This document shows, in pieces, positions 53,594-62,338 of a DNA stretch of 64,000 nt (the first letter of the stretch is position 1; every line of letters starts with the position of its first letter). A program made the translations under genes and the position numbers. The notes beneath the pieces were generated by a model. It had not been told where the DNA came from. It saw nothing but the letters and a program-made list of their open reading frames with translations, and did no database searches. The DNA comes from Streptococcus ovuberis (lineage in GTDB: Bacteria; Bacillota; Bacilli; Lactobacillales; Streptococcaceae). Location of the stretch: assembly GCF_012396585.1 (NCBI RefSeq), contig NZ_JAAXPR010000003.1:1-64000 (forward strand), written 5' to 3'.

Positions 53594-53758
53594 TTATGGT
53601 ATATTGATTTTATAAGCTAATTTCCCTTTGTATTCAGTAAGTCCCAAACCCAACTCAATAGCCATTTCTTTATATTCACCAAATTCATCTACAACAACTA
53701 CTCCATCCATAACAGGAAGACGGGTCATGAGTTCTTTAATCTGAGTAAAATTTGACAT
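53594..53758 (-). CDS. Small hypothetical protein at the element's right edge
   Basis: 54 aa. It begins MSNFTQIKELMTRLPVMDG and contains DEFGEYKEMAIELGLG. The ATG follows GGTGTAAAT. It is the outermost element gene I can support. Unknown family. Confidence 0.45.
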   Translation of the reverse strand: MSNFTQIKELMTRLPVMDGVVVVDEFGEYKEMAIELGLGLTEYKGKLAYKINIP

Positions 53759-53789
53759 AATTTACACCTATTTCTTAAAAATTAACCAA

Positions 53790-53819
53790 CAAAAAAGAGA
53801 ATAGACGAATCTATTCTCT
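53790..53819 (-). terminator. Terminator at the right element border
   Basis: Perfect stem AGAGAATAGA/TCTATTCTCT with loop TTCG, followed on the minus strand by TTTTTT. It stops chromosomal transcription from entering the element. Confidence 0.8.
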
Positions 53820-53833
53820 AAATCTTGATTATT

Positions 53834-54075
53834 CAATTTTTTTCACTTTCGGAAACTCAGGACACCTAGAGCAACAAAGAGAACTATTCTCACCTCTCGG
53901 GCTACCCCGTCCATTTTCTGCTTTGGACACATCCAGATCCATGCAATTGATGCTATTGGCTGGACTCCTCCTACGACAGCGTATAATCGAACATGGGGGG
54001 CAACAACAGCTCCAGTTGCAATGACAGCCCTATCCCCAACTCCTCCAGGGCAAAGCCTTGCTAGATCCACGTCCC
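53834..54075 (-). pseudogene. Decayed hexapeptide acetyltransferase remnant
   Basis: The fragment GVGDRAVIATGAVVAPHV (then YAVVGGV) is the C-terminal signature of hexapeptide acetyltransferases, as in the intact gene at 13074. The upstream codons (WI, stop, QGFALEEL) and downstream codons (PANSINCMDLDVSKAENGRG) continue in other frames, so there are at least two shifts. Chromosomal remnant beside the element border. Confidence 0.7.
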
Positions 54076-54122
54076 TAAACCTTAATCGTTATCCCCAATT
54101 CCTTCAACTGCTTTTTCATTTC
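54075..54122 (-). repeat. Partial duplicate of the HhH gene 3' end
   Basis: Minus strand encodes KKQLKELGITIKV and a stop, almost the same as the C-terminus IKQLKELGITFKK of the adjacent 54145-54597 gene. It is a duplicated gene tail without a start. Confidence 0.6.
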
Positions 54123-54144
54123 AAAGAAACCTTGCAAAACCGCT

Positions 54145-54597
54145 CTACTTCTTGAATGTGATCCCCAGCTCTTTTAATTGTTTAATCGTTGCTGGTCCGA
54201 TGCCTTTGAGCCCTAGGAGTTCTTCTTCTGTCCATTTGGTAAAGTCCTTAACAGACTGGATGCCTTCAGCATAGAAGGTTTCTAGGCGGGCAGTTGCTAC
54301 ACCGTCTAGCTCTGCCACAAAAGCGTCAAATGCCTTGGCAGCTTTTTTCTCTTTGATATCCTCAACCTTATCCGCTACTGCAGTTGTCGCTTCTTGAACC
54401 TTTTCAGTCACTGTTTCCACAGCCTTGCTGGTCGCTTCAGTCACATTGTCAACCAGAGTTTCAGCAGTTTCGCTCACTGTCGTGGCTGCAAGCTGGGCTG
54501 TCTGAGTAGCCGCTCCCACCAAATCTTTACCCGCTTTTCTTAAAGCGGCAAATTGCTTTTTCAACACCTTTTTACGATTTACTTTTTTCTTTGCCAT
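54145..54597 (-). CDS. Helix-hairpin-helix protein with Ala/Thr coiled coil
   Basis: 150 aa. A basic N-terminus (KKKVNRKKVLKKQFAALRK), an amphipathic helical section (TQTAQLAATTVSETAETLV) and a C-terminal HhH pair (LLGLKGIGPATIKQLKELG) suited to nonspecific DNA binding. Found in streptococci near DUF1912/DUF438 genes. Role unknown. Confidence 0.8.
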   Translation of the reverse strand: MAKKKVNRKKVLKKQFAALRKAGKDLVGAATQTAQLAATTVSETAETLVDNVTEATSKAVETVTEKVQEATTAVADKVEDIKEKKAAKAFDAFVAELDGVATARLETFYAEGIQSVKDFTKWTEEELLGLKGIGPATIKQLKELGITFKK

Positions 54598-54614
54598 CTT
54601 TTTCTCCTTTTTTC

Positions 54615-54869
54615 TTAATAGTGTTTTTGACCAAAGAGGCCATCTGGAAGCTCATGAAAAGCCTTGCCAGCCCTGTAGTTTTCAAATTTTCCTTGAATAA
54701 AGCGATAAGCGTCTAGCTTACTCTCATAACGAATGTAGGCATCTGCCGCCCGCTCATCCTGATCTTCCTCCAAAACGCGGCGGCTCTCTGCCATGGCCAT
54801 TTCATTGATCATGACTTGGCTATCTACCCAAGCTGCAAAATCCTCTAAAAACTTTTCTTGATAAGTCAC
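54615..54869 (-). CDS. DUF1912 family protein
   Basis: 84 aa, acidic: DFAAWVDSQVMINEMAMAES, RYESKLDAYRFIQGKFENY and FHELPDGLFGQKHY fit the streptococcal DUF1912 family. Overlaps the DUF438 gene by four bases. Function unknown. Confidence 0.85.
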   Translation of the reverse strand: MTYQEKFLEDFAAWVDSQVMINEMAMAESRRVLEEDQDERAADAYIRYESKLDAYRFIQGKFENYRAGKAFHELPDGLFGQKHY

Positions 54870-56188
54870 TCCTCTATCTCCCGATACACATCCGTTTCAA
54901 TTGCCCTATACGGGGCAATATCCTGTACATACTCCAAAACGCCTTGAAATGCCCCATTAGCATCCCTAACTGCTGCATAGGTCACATGGACAAACTGACC
55001 CCGTGAGTCTGACTTGAACCACATCTCAAACTTGTCTTTTTTTCCTGTACGAAGAGCTGTAAAAATCTGTTTGACCTTGGGCAAAAGTTTAGGTGGGTGA
55101 CAAAGCTCGACATGGCGTCCAACCTGACTCGGTGTCCGCTTGAAAATCATCTCTTCAGCAGGGACACTATCATTGTAATACTGGAAGACATCCTCTTTAT
55201 TAACAAAGGTAATTTCCATCGGCAAGTGGTTGAGAATTAAGTTGGCCTCTTCGATTGAGAGATAACCATTGCCAAAGGCTTGCGGAGTATTCCGATCAAT
55301 CGCAATTTCCTCTTTCGGTTTAGGACTAAAGGAAATACGGACCTGACCAGCTGGCGTATCGATCACCTGAGTATTTTGATCTCCTTGAGTCTGCTCCAAG
55401 CTGGCTGTCGCGTCAAATTCTACCCGCTCAGGTTCCCATTTTTCATGAGGCATCACAATGGCGTAACCATAAGTATCGCTCTCGGAAGCAATTTGAAGCC
55501 AGTCATCCTGGGTCAGAGCCTCTAGTAGTAGCATGATTAGGATGGATTCTTCCTTGAAAATCATGGACTCAAACTCAGTCGCAAAGACTTCAAATTCCTC
55601 TTTGACCTCTGCTAATGAAGCTTGCGGTAACTTGTCAATAGCCTGGCTGGCTCTTTGGAATAATTCTCTAATCTGGTCATCTACCCCCCACATAACCTTA
55701 GGTGGCGCCGTGTGTCCATATTTTTCCATCTGTGGAAAGAACAATTCTTCCTTGCGCTGGTAATGGCGTTCAAACTGGCCTAGGAGAGCCATCTGACGTT
55801 TTAATCCCTGGCCGATAGCTTGCGCGTCCTCTTCTGAACTATCCCTTAAGCGCTCCAGGAGTCTGCGAATCCTTAAAAGTGCTGCCCTAAGGGCTAGATT
55901 CTCATCCCTAAAAATCCTTACTGGATGCCCTGGGTGTTCCGCATCTGGCAGTTCAACGCCTTGAACAGCCCCTTTAAAAAGATTGGCGTGAACATCGCAA
56001 AGTTGCATCACATCCTCAAAGGTAATCCCCGTATCCGCTGAAATCAATTCCTGCTCCATCAGGCTGATTTCGATAGCTGACACACCTGTAAAGTGCTCTT
56101 CAAATCGAGCCTGAACCGTTTCAGGAGAGGCTCCCTGGTGCAGTTCTAGCAAGATGCCTTTTAAAATGTCAATCCGTTCCTTACTCAT
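54866..56188 (-). CDS. DUF438/hemerythrin/PAS protein
   Basis: 440 aa. N-terminal DUF438 helices (about 1-80), a hemerythrin-like four-helix region (about 85-235, HPGHPVRIFRDEN, FERHYQRKEELFFPQMEKYGH with His/Glu iron ligands) and a C-terminal PAS-like domain (about 310-435). Such proteins probably sense oxygen, NO or redox stress. It forms an operon with DUF1858 upstream and DUF1912 downstream by overlaps. Confidence 0.88.
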   Translation of the reverse strand: MSKERIDILKGILLELHQGASPETVQARFEEHFTGVSAIEISLMEQELISADTGITFEDVMQLCDVHANLFKGAVQGVELPDAEHPGHPVRIFRDENLALRAALLRIRRLLERLRDSSEEDAQAIGQGLKRQMALLGQFERHYQRKEELFFPQMEKYGHTAPPKVMWGVDDQIRELFQRASQAIDKLPQASLAEVKEEFEVFATEFESMIFKEESILIMLLLEALTQDDWLQIASESDTYGYAIVMPHEKWEPERVEFDATASLEQTQGDQNTQVIDTPAGQVRISFSPKPKEEIAIDRNTPQAFGNGYLSIEEANLILNHLPMEITFVNKEDVFQYYNDSVPAEEMIFKRTPSQVGRHVELCHPPKLLPKVKQIFTALRTGKKDKFEMWFKSDSRGQFVHVTYAAVRDANGAFQGVLEYVQDIAPYRAIETDVYREIEE

Positions 56189-56420
56189 GTTCGACTCCTA
56201 GCACATCATACCCATTACTTTCAAGTGTCGATATAATCTTTGTCAAGGGAATACCAGTCATCTTGGAACCAACTTTTAGGCTAGTCACTTTACCAACCGT
56301 ATGGCGCATGGCAGGATTGGCCAAGGGCTTAAATCCCAAATCAACCAATAAGTCTAAGAGTTCCGGATGTTTTGTTAACAGGTCAGCTACTGGCTGGTTT
56401 AAATCAATCGCATTCTGCAT
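56181..56420 (-). CDS. DUF1858 family protein
   Basis: 79 aa. IDLNQPVADLLTKHPELLDL, DLGFKPLANPAMRHTVGKV and TKIISTLESNGYDV match DUF1858, a small helical domain often tied to hybrid-cluster or hemerythrin redox proteins. It overlaps the DUF438 gene by eight bases, supporting joint function. Confidence 0.88.
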   Translation of the reverse strand: MQNAIDLNQPVADLLTKHPELLDLLVDLGFKPLANPAMRHTVGKVTSLKVGSKMTGIPLTKIISTLESNGYDVLGVEHE

Positions 56421-56442
56421 AAAGACTCCTTTTACTCCTTAC

Positions 56443-56471
56443 ATTATACTAAAAAGCCCATGATTTGTCAT
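56443..56471 (-). promoter_or_regulatory. Promoter of the DUF1858-DUF438-DUF1912 operon
   Basis: Minus strand ATGACA (56471-56466), 17-base spacer and TATAAT (56448-56443), about 23 bases upstream of the DUF1858 gene. Confidence 0.65.
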
Positions 56472-56510
56472 ATGTCGTCACAAAAAAACCTCGGCTTAAA
56501 CAGCTCAAGG

Positions 56511-56828
56511 TCATATCATATGGGCCTCTTCTGGCAAAGTAACCGTCTCACGGCCATTGCGGTCAATAACATAAACCGTGTGGGGATAAAAATGATCAAA
56601 AGGATAGTCGTAATCAAAGGTGATTCGAACAGGAAACTGTTCTTGCGAAAAGGCGATGGAAATCTTTCCTTTCCGATTCACTAGACGAAAAGTCAGGACT
56701 GGCTGCAAGGGAATAACCCCTTTCAGCTTGTTATCAATGATTTCCCAAAAGACATCAATCATCTCACTCGGAAGGACGGTGACAATCCCAAAGCTTGCAT
56801 AGCGTCCTCTTGTATTTGAAAAAGCCAT
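56511..56828 (-). CDS. DUF960 family protein
   Basis: 105 aa from ATG at 56828 with AAAGGAGA site; earlier in-frame ATG is unsupported. RYASFGIVTVLPSEMIDVFW, FRLVNRKGKISIAFSQEQ and FDYDYPFDHFYPHTVYVID fit DUF960, a small beta-rich cytoplasmic family (StaPro/YkvR-like). Function unknown. Confidence 0.8.
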   Translation of the reverse strand: MAFSNTRGRYASFGIVTVLPSEMIDVFWEIIDNKLKGVIPLQPVLTFRLVNRKGKISIAFSQEQFPVRITFDYDYPFDHFYPHTVYVIDRNGRETVTLPEEAHMI

Positions 56829-57081
56829 CACAGTCTCCTTTCTGACTCTGAAACCAAGTCGTAAGCCCAGTCTCCCAAATGGATTGTAGAGAGTCATCCG
56901 TTTGACGCAAGAATTGGGAGTGACATAGTTTGGGATAGACCCCTAGCCCGAACCTTAAAGGATCAGACCGTTTTGGCACGTAAATCCCCTAATGGCTACT
57001 GGAACAACTCCCTATCTCTTCGTTTTTTTGTCTCAAGATATAAGTTATAGTGATTTTACAGCAATTGCCTCTAAAATGCAA
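56829..57081. other. Intergenic region, no gene supported
   Basis: 253 bases. It holds the DUF960 ribosome-binding site and A/T-rich promoter-like stretches. Nothing protein-like. Confidence 0.4.
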
Positions 57082-57504
57082 CTATTTAGGCAAATGGCAT
57101 TCGTTTAAATATTTCACTAGATGGTATTTCGTGACACCTACTTGTGGAACGTCTATCAAGGTCCCATAAACCTGATAACCCAATTTTCGGTAAAAGCCCT
57201 CTGCCTGATAAGACTTGGTTGACAAGGTAATTGACCTTATGCCACGCGCCGACAAAATAGCCTCCAGCTCTGCCATGAGCGAAGCCCCTAATCCCTGCCC
57301 TCTATAAGGTTGATCAACAACTAAATCAGTGATGTGGGCATTTTCAAGAACAAGCTTAGCTCTCAAAACAGCCTTTAATCTTTGCTCATCCTTCCGGGTC
57401 AAGGTGAGGTAGACTGGTAGTGTCTTATCAGCTTTGTCCTTACCGAAACGCTCTTGATACTGCTCTACAAAAACCCGATCAACAAATGCATTAATCTCTT
57501 CCAT
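57082..57504 (-). CDS. GNAT acetyltransferase
   Basis: 140 aa. ITDLVVDQPYRGQGLGASLM is the GNAT acetyl-CoA loop (RGQGLG) and EGFYRKLGYQVYGT the C-terminal motif. It probably acetylates a small molecule. It lies alone with its own leader. Confidence 0.88.
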   Translation of the reverse strand: MEEINAFVDRVFVEQYQERFGKDKADKTLPVYLTLTRKDEQRLKAVLRAKLVLENAHITDLVVDQPYRGQGLGASLMAELEAILSARGIRSITLSTKSYQAEGFYRKLGYQVYGTLIDVPQVGVTKYHLVKYLNECHLPK

Positions 57505-57571
57505 CCTGACCTCTCTTGAACAGTTAAGACAACCCCCATTAGCTAGGCTAACGAGGGAGGTCTTTGCGACT

Positions 57572-58105
57572 TTAACGGTTTTTCAATTCCAAGTAACGCT
57601 TGTACCAAATGTTGACATAAGCCTCTGAAAAAGGCCCCTTGCCATGGTTGATCCAATCCACCAAAATCTTGACATTTTCCTTCAAAATATAGTCAATATC
57701 TCTCGAATACCGCATTTCCCGCTTATGGCGTTCATACTCCTCCACATCCAGTAAGCGTTTCTCCCCGTCCGTAAAGACCTTAACATCTAAGTCATAGTCA
57801 ATATACTTGAGAGCTTCACTATCCATGAGGTAAGGACTGGCCATATTACAGTAGTAAGACACCCCTGTGTCTCTGATCATAGCGATGATATTAAACCAAT
57901 ATTTTTTATGGAAATAGACAACTGCAGGTTCTCTTGTCACCCAACGTCGACCATCATTTTCCGTTACCAAGGTGTGATTATTGACCCCGATAATGGCGTT
58001 TTCTGTTGTTTTGAGTACCATGGTGTCTCGCCACGTCCGATGCAAGTTACCATCATGCTTATAACTTTGAATTGTAATAAAGTCGCCTTCTTTTGGTAGT
58101 TTCAT
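57572..58105 (-). CDS. DUF402 family protein (Ntdp-like nucleoside di/triphosphatase)
   Basis: 177 aa starting [19 protein letters not shown]. The core [42 protein letters not shown] fits DUF402, whose characterised members (Ntdp) hydrolyse nucleoside di- and triphosphates. The acidic triad (D in YIDYDLD) binds metal. No partner gene is evident. Confidence 0.87.
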   Translation of the reverse strand: MKLPKEGDFITIQSYKHDGNLHRTWRDTMVLKTTENAIIGVNNHTLVTENDGRRWVTREPAVVYFHKKYWFNIIAMIRDTGVSYYCNMASPYLMDSEALKYIDYDLDVKVFTDGEKRLLDVEEYERHKREMRYSRDIDYILKENVKILVDWINHGKGPFSEAYVNIWYKRYLELKNR

Positions 58106-58190
58106 CACTTCCCAACTTTCTACAATTTAAGTTTTACTCAAATAGTCTACCATAATTTTAGAAAATTTTCATGATTTTTAATTCAAATCC

Positions 58191-58970
58191 TCACAAATAA
58201 TCTCTCAAGGCAGCCCCTATATCGGAAAAATCGAACCCTTTTCGAGCCAGCGCTTGCGTCAATCGCTGTTTGAGCTCGTAGCCCTCATATTTTCGACTGT
58301 ATTTGGGGTATTGCTTATCTAACTCCTTGAAAATTAGCTCTTGGAGCGTTTCCTCATCCTCTTCAAGGGCTAAATCAGCCACTGCTCGCTTAGCAGGCTC
58401 ATAAGAAAAACCCTTGGCCATCAGCCCTTGGAGCAACTTGTCCTTGATTCCCTTGATCGGGTATTTCCCATCGTATTTGCGAAGCAATTTCTCTGCAACA
58501 CGCTGGCAAGTCGCCTCAAAGTCTACTGGTTCCAAGGCTTGGCTAATAAGATCAAGCGGCAAGCCTTTTTGAAGTAATTTTTGCTTGATGACTTGTGGCC
58601 CCTTATCCCCTGCATGGAGATTGGCCTCAATCACTTGCTGGGCGTAGCGGGCATCGTCTAGCCACTTGTCGGCCGTCAAGCTGTCAATGATTTGTGAAAT
58701 ACTGGTATCAGCAATCTCGTGCTTGATCAGGTAGTCACGGACTTCCTTGGTCGTTCGTTGTTTGAAAGAGAGGTGGTAGAGGGCCAAGTTTTTTCCATAG
58801 GAAAACTGGGCAAAGGCTTTAATCTCCTCCAGCTCCTTGTCAGAGATCGTCTTGCCCTTGGTCAGCATGAAGCGAACAAGGGTGTCCTCGGTGATATAGA
58901 GTGTCTCCGTCTCATCTAGCTCCAGCAGGTAGAGACGCTTTTTCTTTTCCAGTTTGGTGATGTTCATCAT
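58191..58970 (-). CDS. recX: Regulatory protein RecX
   Basis: 259 aa, built of repeated three-helix units ([60 protein letters not shown]). RecX binds the RecA filament and limits recombination. Length is normal for streptococci. The ATG pair has only a weak ribosome-binding site. Confidence 0.93.
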   Translation of the reverse strand: MMNITKLEKKKRLYLLELDETETLYITEDTLVRFMLTKGKTISDKELEEIKAFAQFSYGKNLALYHLSFKQRTTKEVRDYLIKHEIADTSISQIIDSLTADKWLDDARYAQQVIEANLHAGDKGPQVIKQKLLQKGLPLDLISQALEPVDFEATCQRVAEKLLRKYDGKYPIKGIKDKLLQGLMAKGFSYEPAKRAVADLALEEDEETLQELIFKELDKQYPKYSRKYEGYELKQRLTQALARKGFDFSDIGAALRDYL

Positions 58971-58976
58971 ATCTTT

Positions 58977-59741
58977 CTATCCAAAAGCTTCAATAGCAGC
59001 AATCAATGTCAATTTGTCGTCGTTAACCAAGTCCCGACCGTAATGGTCCAAAAAAGTATCGCTATATTGGTCTGTTCCCAAATTATAGTTGAGCGACCAG
59101 ATGGCCCAGTAGAGGTCTATGTGGCGGTCGGATAGGCCAGCCAACCCCAAGTCAATCAGGGCGGTTACGTTGAGCTGGTCATCGAAGAGAACATTTGGCA
59201 GGCAGTAATCCCCATGAATCAAAGTGTCAGCCTGTAAGAGGTCTTGTTGCTCTGCCATGAGGGCGTAAGCCTCTTCACGGCAACTAATGCCAAATTAAGG
59301 TAAGAGGGCCTTAGTCCAGAAGCTACCAGCCTCGGCATTAGCCTTGGCGGTGTTCAGGTAGTCCGCTAGGCGATTGTCGTCCCCTATGGGAGGCTTTGGT
59401 CGGTCATGAAGGGCGCGCAGGGTTTTGGCTAAAGCATAGCAGAGCTGCTCAGGACGGTCAAGGTAGGCGTAGGCAGGTTGCCCGTCGCCAGCTCTGGTCA
59501 GCAGGTAATCACGGTCGTCAGTGATATAAAGTACGACTTCAACCCCCAGTCCCTGCTGGAAAAACCAGTCAGCCCACTGGGCTTCACGAGCCAGTTGGTT
59601 TGGGGCGTCCACCTTCAAAAAATAGCCTGTACGCAATGCCCAGACAGTGGCAGTTGAGTGAGAACTGCAGTCCTTGATGCTTGCTTCTGTCAGCTAGGAG
59701 GCGAGGGCTTTGGGGAAATCGTGTGGATTTAGGCTAGTCAT
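58977..59741 (-). pseudogene. Aminoglycoside phosphotransferase-type gene with two in-frame stops
   Basis: One continuous frame of 255 codons from ATG at 59741 (AGGAGA site) carries ASIKDCSSHSTATVW, GYFLKVDAPNQLAREAQW, LIHGDYCLPNVLFDD (catalytic Asp and metal-binding Asn, the Brenner motif) and IDLGLAGLSDRHIDL (metal Asp). Two stops interrupt it: TAG after codon 15 and TAA after LLP (59295-59297). No frameshift is present. A kanamycin-kinase-like phosphotransferase fold is clear; substrate unknown. Confidence 0.85.
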
Positions 59742-59813
59742 GATGGTCTCCTTTTCTGTCATTATACCACGTTTTCCGTGGTATTTGCTAGAACAAAGTG
59801 GTACAATAAACCT

Positions 59814-61172
59814 ATGCTATTACGAGAAAAACAACGGATTCCCCTCAAAATTAAGCGGATGGGGATTAACGGTGAAGGAATTGGGTTTTACAAGAAAACC
59901 TTGGTCTTTGTCAAGGGCGCCCTGAAAGGTGAGGAGGTTTATTGTCAGGTCACGCAGGTGCAGAAAAATTTTGTCGAGGCCAAGATTCTGAGTGTGAACA
60001 AGTCGTCCAAGTTTCGGGTGCAGCCAGCCTGTCCGATTTACGAGGCTTGCGGTGGTTGTCAAATCATGCACCTTCGCTATGACAAGCAGCTGGAGTTTAA
60101 GACGGATTTGCTCCGTCAGGCACTGAAAAAATTCCAGCCCAGAGGCTATGAGGCTTACGACATTCGCCCGACCATCGGCATGGACAAGCCTGTTCACTAC
60201 CGTGCCAAGCTACAGTTTCAGACCCGTTCTTTTGGCGGTTCGGTCAAGGCAGGACTTTATGCTGAAGGTAGTCACCGATTGATTGACATCAAGGACTGTC
60301 TAGTGCAGGACAAGCTGACGCAGGACATTATCAACAGCACGGTTCGGCTACTGGACAAGCACAAGGTGCCCATCTACAATGAGCGCAAAGTCGCAGGGGT
60401 GCGGACGGTCATGGTGCGTCGGGCAGTAGCGACCGATCAGGTTCAGATGATTTTTGTCACCAGCAAGGCGGTCAGACTGACAGGGGTGATCACGGACTTG
60501 ACCACCGCTTACCCAGAAATCAAGACCGTAGCGATCAACCTCAACACCAGCAAATCCAGCGAGATTTATGGGGAGCAGACAGAGATTGTCTGGGGGCAGG
60601 AGACCATTCAAGAAGAGGTGTTGGACTACGGCTTTGCCCTGTCTCCTCGGGCCTTTTACCAGCTCAATCCCCAGCAAACCAATGTCCTCTATGGTGAGGC
60701 AGTGAAGGCCTTGGATGTGACGGCGGACGATGACCTGATTGATTCCTACTGTGGGGTTGGGACGATTGGCTTTGCCTTTGCGGATAAGGTGAGAAGCATC
60801 CGTGGCATGGACATTATCCCAGAAGCCATCGCAGACGCTAGGCAAAATGCAGCAGCCATGGGCTTTGACAACACCTACTATGAAGCGGGCAAGGCAGAGG
60901 ACATCATTCCGAAGTGGTATGCGTCAGGCTACCGTGCCACAGCCCTTGTCGTCGACCCACCGAGAACTGGCTTGGATGACAGGCTTCTTGATACCGTGCT
61001 CCGCTATGCCCCTGAAAAAATGGTCTACGTCTCCTGCAATGTCTCGACCTTGGCGCGGGACTTGGTCAAGCTGAGCGAGGTCTACGAGGTCAAGTATATC
61101 CAAAGCGTGGACATGTTTCCCCATACCGCACGGACCGAGGCTGTAGTGAAGCTACAAAAGAAGGAATGCTGA
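59814..61172 (+). CDS. rlmD: 23S rRNA (uracil-5-)-methyltransferase (RlmD/RlmCD type)
   Basis: 452 aa from ATG at 59814 ([17 protein letters not shown]), chosen because homologues begin there. An N-terminal TRAM domain binds RNA. The iron-sulfur cysteines are in [14 protein letters not shown]-binding is around [15 protein letters not shown]. Catalytic Cys is in [13 protein letters not shown] and the general base in ARTEAVVKL. It methylates 23S rRNA uridine (in pneumococcus RlmCD makes both m5U747 and m5U1939). The start lacks a Shine-Dalgarno site, and a TGGTACAAT -10 lies just before it. Confidence 0.93.
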   Translation: MLLREKQRIPLKIKRMGINGEGIGFYKKTLVFVKGALKGEEVYCQVTQVQKNFVEAKILSVNKSSKFRVQPACPIYEACGGCQIMHLRYDKQLEFKTDLLRQALKKFQPRGYEAYDIRPTIGMDKPVHYRAKLQFQTRSFGGSVKAGLYAEGSHRLIDIKDCLVQDKLTQDIINSTVRLLDKHKVPIYNERKVAGVRTVMVRRAVATDQVQMIFVTSKAVRLTGVITDLTTAYPEIKTVAINLNTSKSSEIYGEQTEIVWGQETIQEEVLDYGFALSPRAFYQLNPQQTNVLYGEAVKALDVTADDDLIDSYCGVGTIGFAFADKVRSIRGMDIIPEAIADARQNAAAMGFDNTYYEAGKAEDIIPKWYASGYRATALVVDPPRTGLDDRLLDTVLRYAPEKMVYVSCNVSTLARDLVKLSEVYEVKYIQSVDMFPHTARTEAVVKLQKKEC

Positions 61173-61324
61173 GAATCCTTGATTTCAAGCAGTTTTTCAA
61201 ACATTTTGTATTTATTCCAGATGGTCTAGGAGGACTCAAAAAAGTGCAAAAAAAGGAAATTGAAGTTAGCGTTTTTATCTTGCCTGTCTGTGGAAGACAC
61301 AAAGATTAGATGTTTCAACGTAAA
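61173..61324 (+). other. Spacer after rlmD
   Basis: About 150 bases without a supported reading frame; G/T-poor A-rich stretches. No feature other than the terminator that follows. Confidence 0.4.
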
Positions 61325-61358
61325 CGAGAACATTTTAATAAGTGTTCTCGCTTTTTTA
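61325..61358 (+). terminator. rlmD: Rho-independent terminator after rlmD
   Basis: Stem CGAGAACA (61325-61332) with TGTTCTCG (61343-61350) followed by CTTTTTTATTTT on the plus strand. Confidence 0.85.
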
Positions 61359-61375
61359 TTTTCAGGAGGAAAATC

Positions 61376-61471
61376 ATGCAAAAGAATGAACAGTCATCAC
61401 GACAAATTGTGATGTGTCATCTCATGGCTATCATGGGAATCGATATTGAGAAAGCAAATGTTGCCTTTTAA
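61376..61471 (+). pseudogene. 5' fragment of an unidentified gene
   Basis: 31 codons from ATG with AGGAGG seven bases upstream: MQKNEQSSRQIVMCHLMAIM, then GIDIEKANVAF and TAA. The excellent ribosome-binding site suggests the start of a once longer gene that was cut near 61465, where the AT-rich peptide locus begins. Family not recognised. Confidence 0.45.
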
Positions 61472-61792
61472 TGGACTTAATAGATGTGCTCCATGAATTT
61501 GAAATTTATAATGATTTCTTTCAGCATATAATACTGAAAGAATTACTTTTATTGACATATTTAATCTATATTCTGCCCAATTTTGCTTTTCATCAGAATT
61601 TAATAAAGCATTAGGAATATTTTGGATTAGGTCTAAGTTGTTATTTTTCAAAGTGGAGACCATACTATTGTTTTTTTCGCTGTTAATACTTAATAATAAT
61701 TGAGACAATTGTTCAATAGGGGCTTTACTTAAAAATTTCAAAAAGTCAAGATTTTGGTAGAATACATTGTAATCTATTATTGACTTATTCAT
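61397..61792 (-). CDS. Hypothetical protein with probably foreign C-terminus
   Basis: 131 aa from ATG at 61792 (AAAGGAA 13 bases upstream; an ATG at 61819 is the alternative). Asn/Ser/Leu-rich: LKFLSKAPIEQLSQLLLSIN and ILSVLYAERNHYKFQIHGAHL. The last 20 or so codons (after LSPLKGN) run antisense through the truncated plus-strand gene, so the true C-terminus may be lost at the same junction. Very AT-rich. No family recognised; it may belong to the peptide locus or be a remnant. Confidence 0.4.
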   Translation of the reverse strand: MNKSIIDYNVFYQNLDFLKFLSKAPIEQLSQLLLSINSEKNNSMVSTLKNNNLDLIQNIPNALLNSDEKQNWAEYRLNMSIKVILSVLYAERNHYKFQIHGAHLLSPLKGNICFLNIDSHDSHEMTHHNLS

Positions 61793-61819
61793 ATTTGTAG
61801 AACATTCCTTTCGTTTCAT

Positions 61820-62122
61820 TGAAGGTCTAAAACTGGATGAAAAAGTTTTGTGGTTTTTATTTTACTCTTACAGTATAGAATGAGAAGACTAATTACGATT
61901 AGTTTGAATAACTATAGTCATAATTTTTCAAGCCAATAGTTGTACTAAATGTGACATCAAGCACGTAAACTTATTGAACCATGACTTAATTAAAAATTAG
62001 CCTAAATGTCTCTTATCAGTCTATTTAAAATTAGGGTAAGTAGTTGCATAATTAACTTTGAATTTTTTCAAACTTAATTTGCTATACTGTTAATACTAAC
62101 AAAAGATATAACAAAACACAAT
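61820..62122. other. AT-rich intergenic region
   Basis: About 300 bases between the divergent units. It holds possible promoter elements (TTTGCTATACTGTTAATACT around 62080-62100). No supported gene. Confidence 0.35.
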
Positions 62123-62172
62123 AAAAAAATACAAAAAAAATATTTTTTAAAAAAATACAAAAAAGGTATTTT
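62123..62172 (+). repeat. Tandem ~25-bp AT-rich direct repeat at the peptide promoter
   Basis: Copies at 62123-62148 and 62149-62172 share AAAAAAATACAAAAAA followed by two variable bases and TATTTT. The second overlaps the -35 of the peptide operon, so it may bind a regulator. Confidence 0.5.
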
Positions 62173-62197
62173 CAAAATAACTTTTTTCTGATATAAT
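62169..62197 (+). promoter_or_regulatory. Promoter of the small-peptide operon
   Basis: TTTTCA (62169-62174), 17-base spacer, TATAAT (62192-62197), about 32 bases upstream of the first peptide ATG. Confidence 0.55.
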
Positions 62198-62228
62198 ACA
62201 TTCAACCTAAAGAAAGGAGAGAAAATTT

Positions 62229-62303
62229 ATGAATAAAGTTCATGAGCGTATTTTGACAGCACAAGAAAAAGCAGATAGTCGTACAAAAGTTGGAAGTTGC
62301 TAG
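62229..62303 (+). CDS. 24-aa precursor peptide 1 (GSC-terminated)
   Basis: 24 aa from ATG with AAAGGAGA eight bases upstream. It reads MNKVHERILTAQEKADS and ends KVGSC. The N-terminal ERILTAQEKAD block is conserved in peptide 2, and the C-terminus GSC is exact. It has no secretion leader. The adjoining ThiF-like and MFS genes suggest it is modified at the C-terminus and exported, as in microcin C. Function not shown. Confidence 0.65.
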   Translation: MNKVHERILTAQEKADSRTKVGSC

Positions 62304-62338
62304 TATATATCTAGTACAAATAAAGAAAGGAACTAAAA

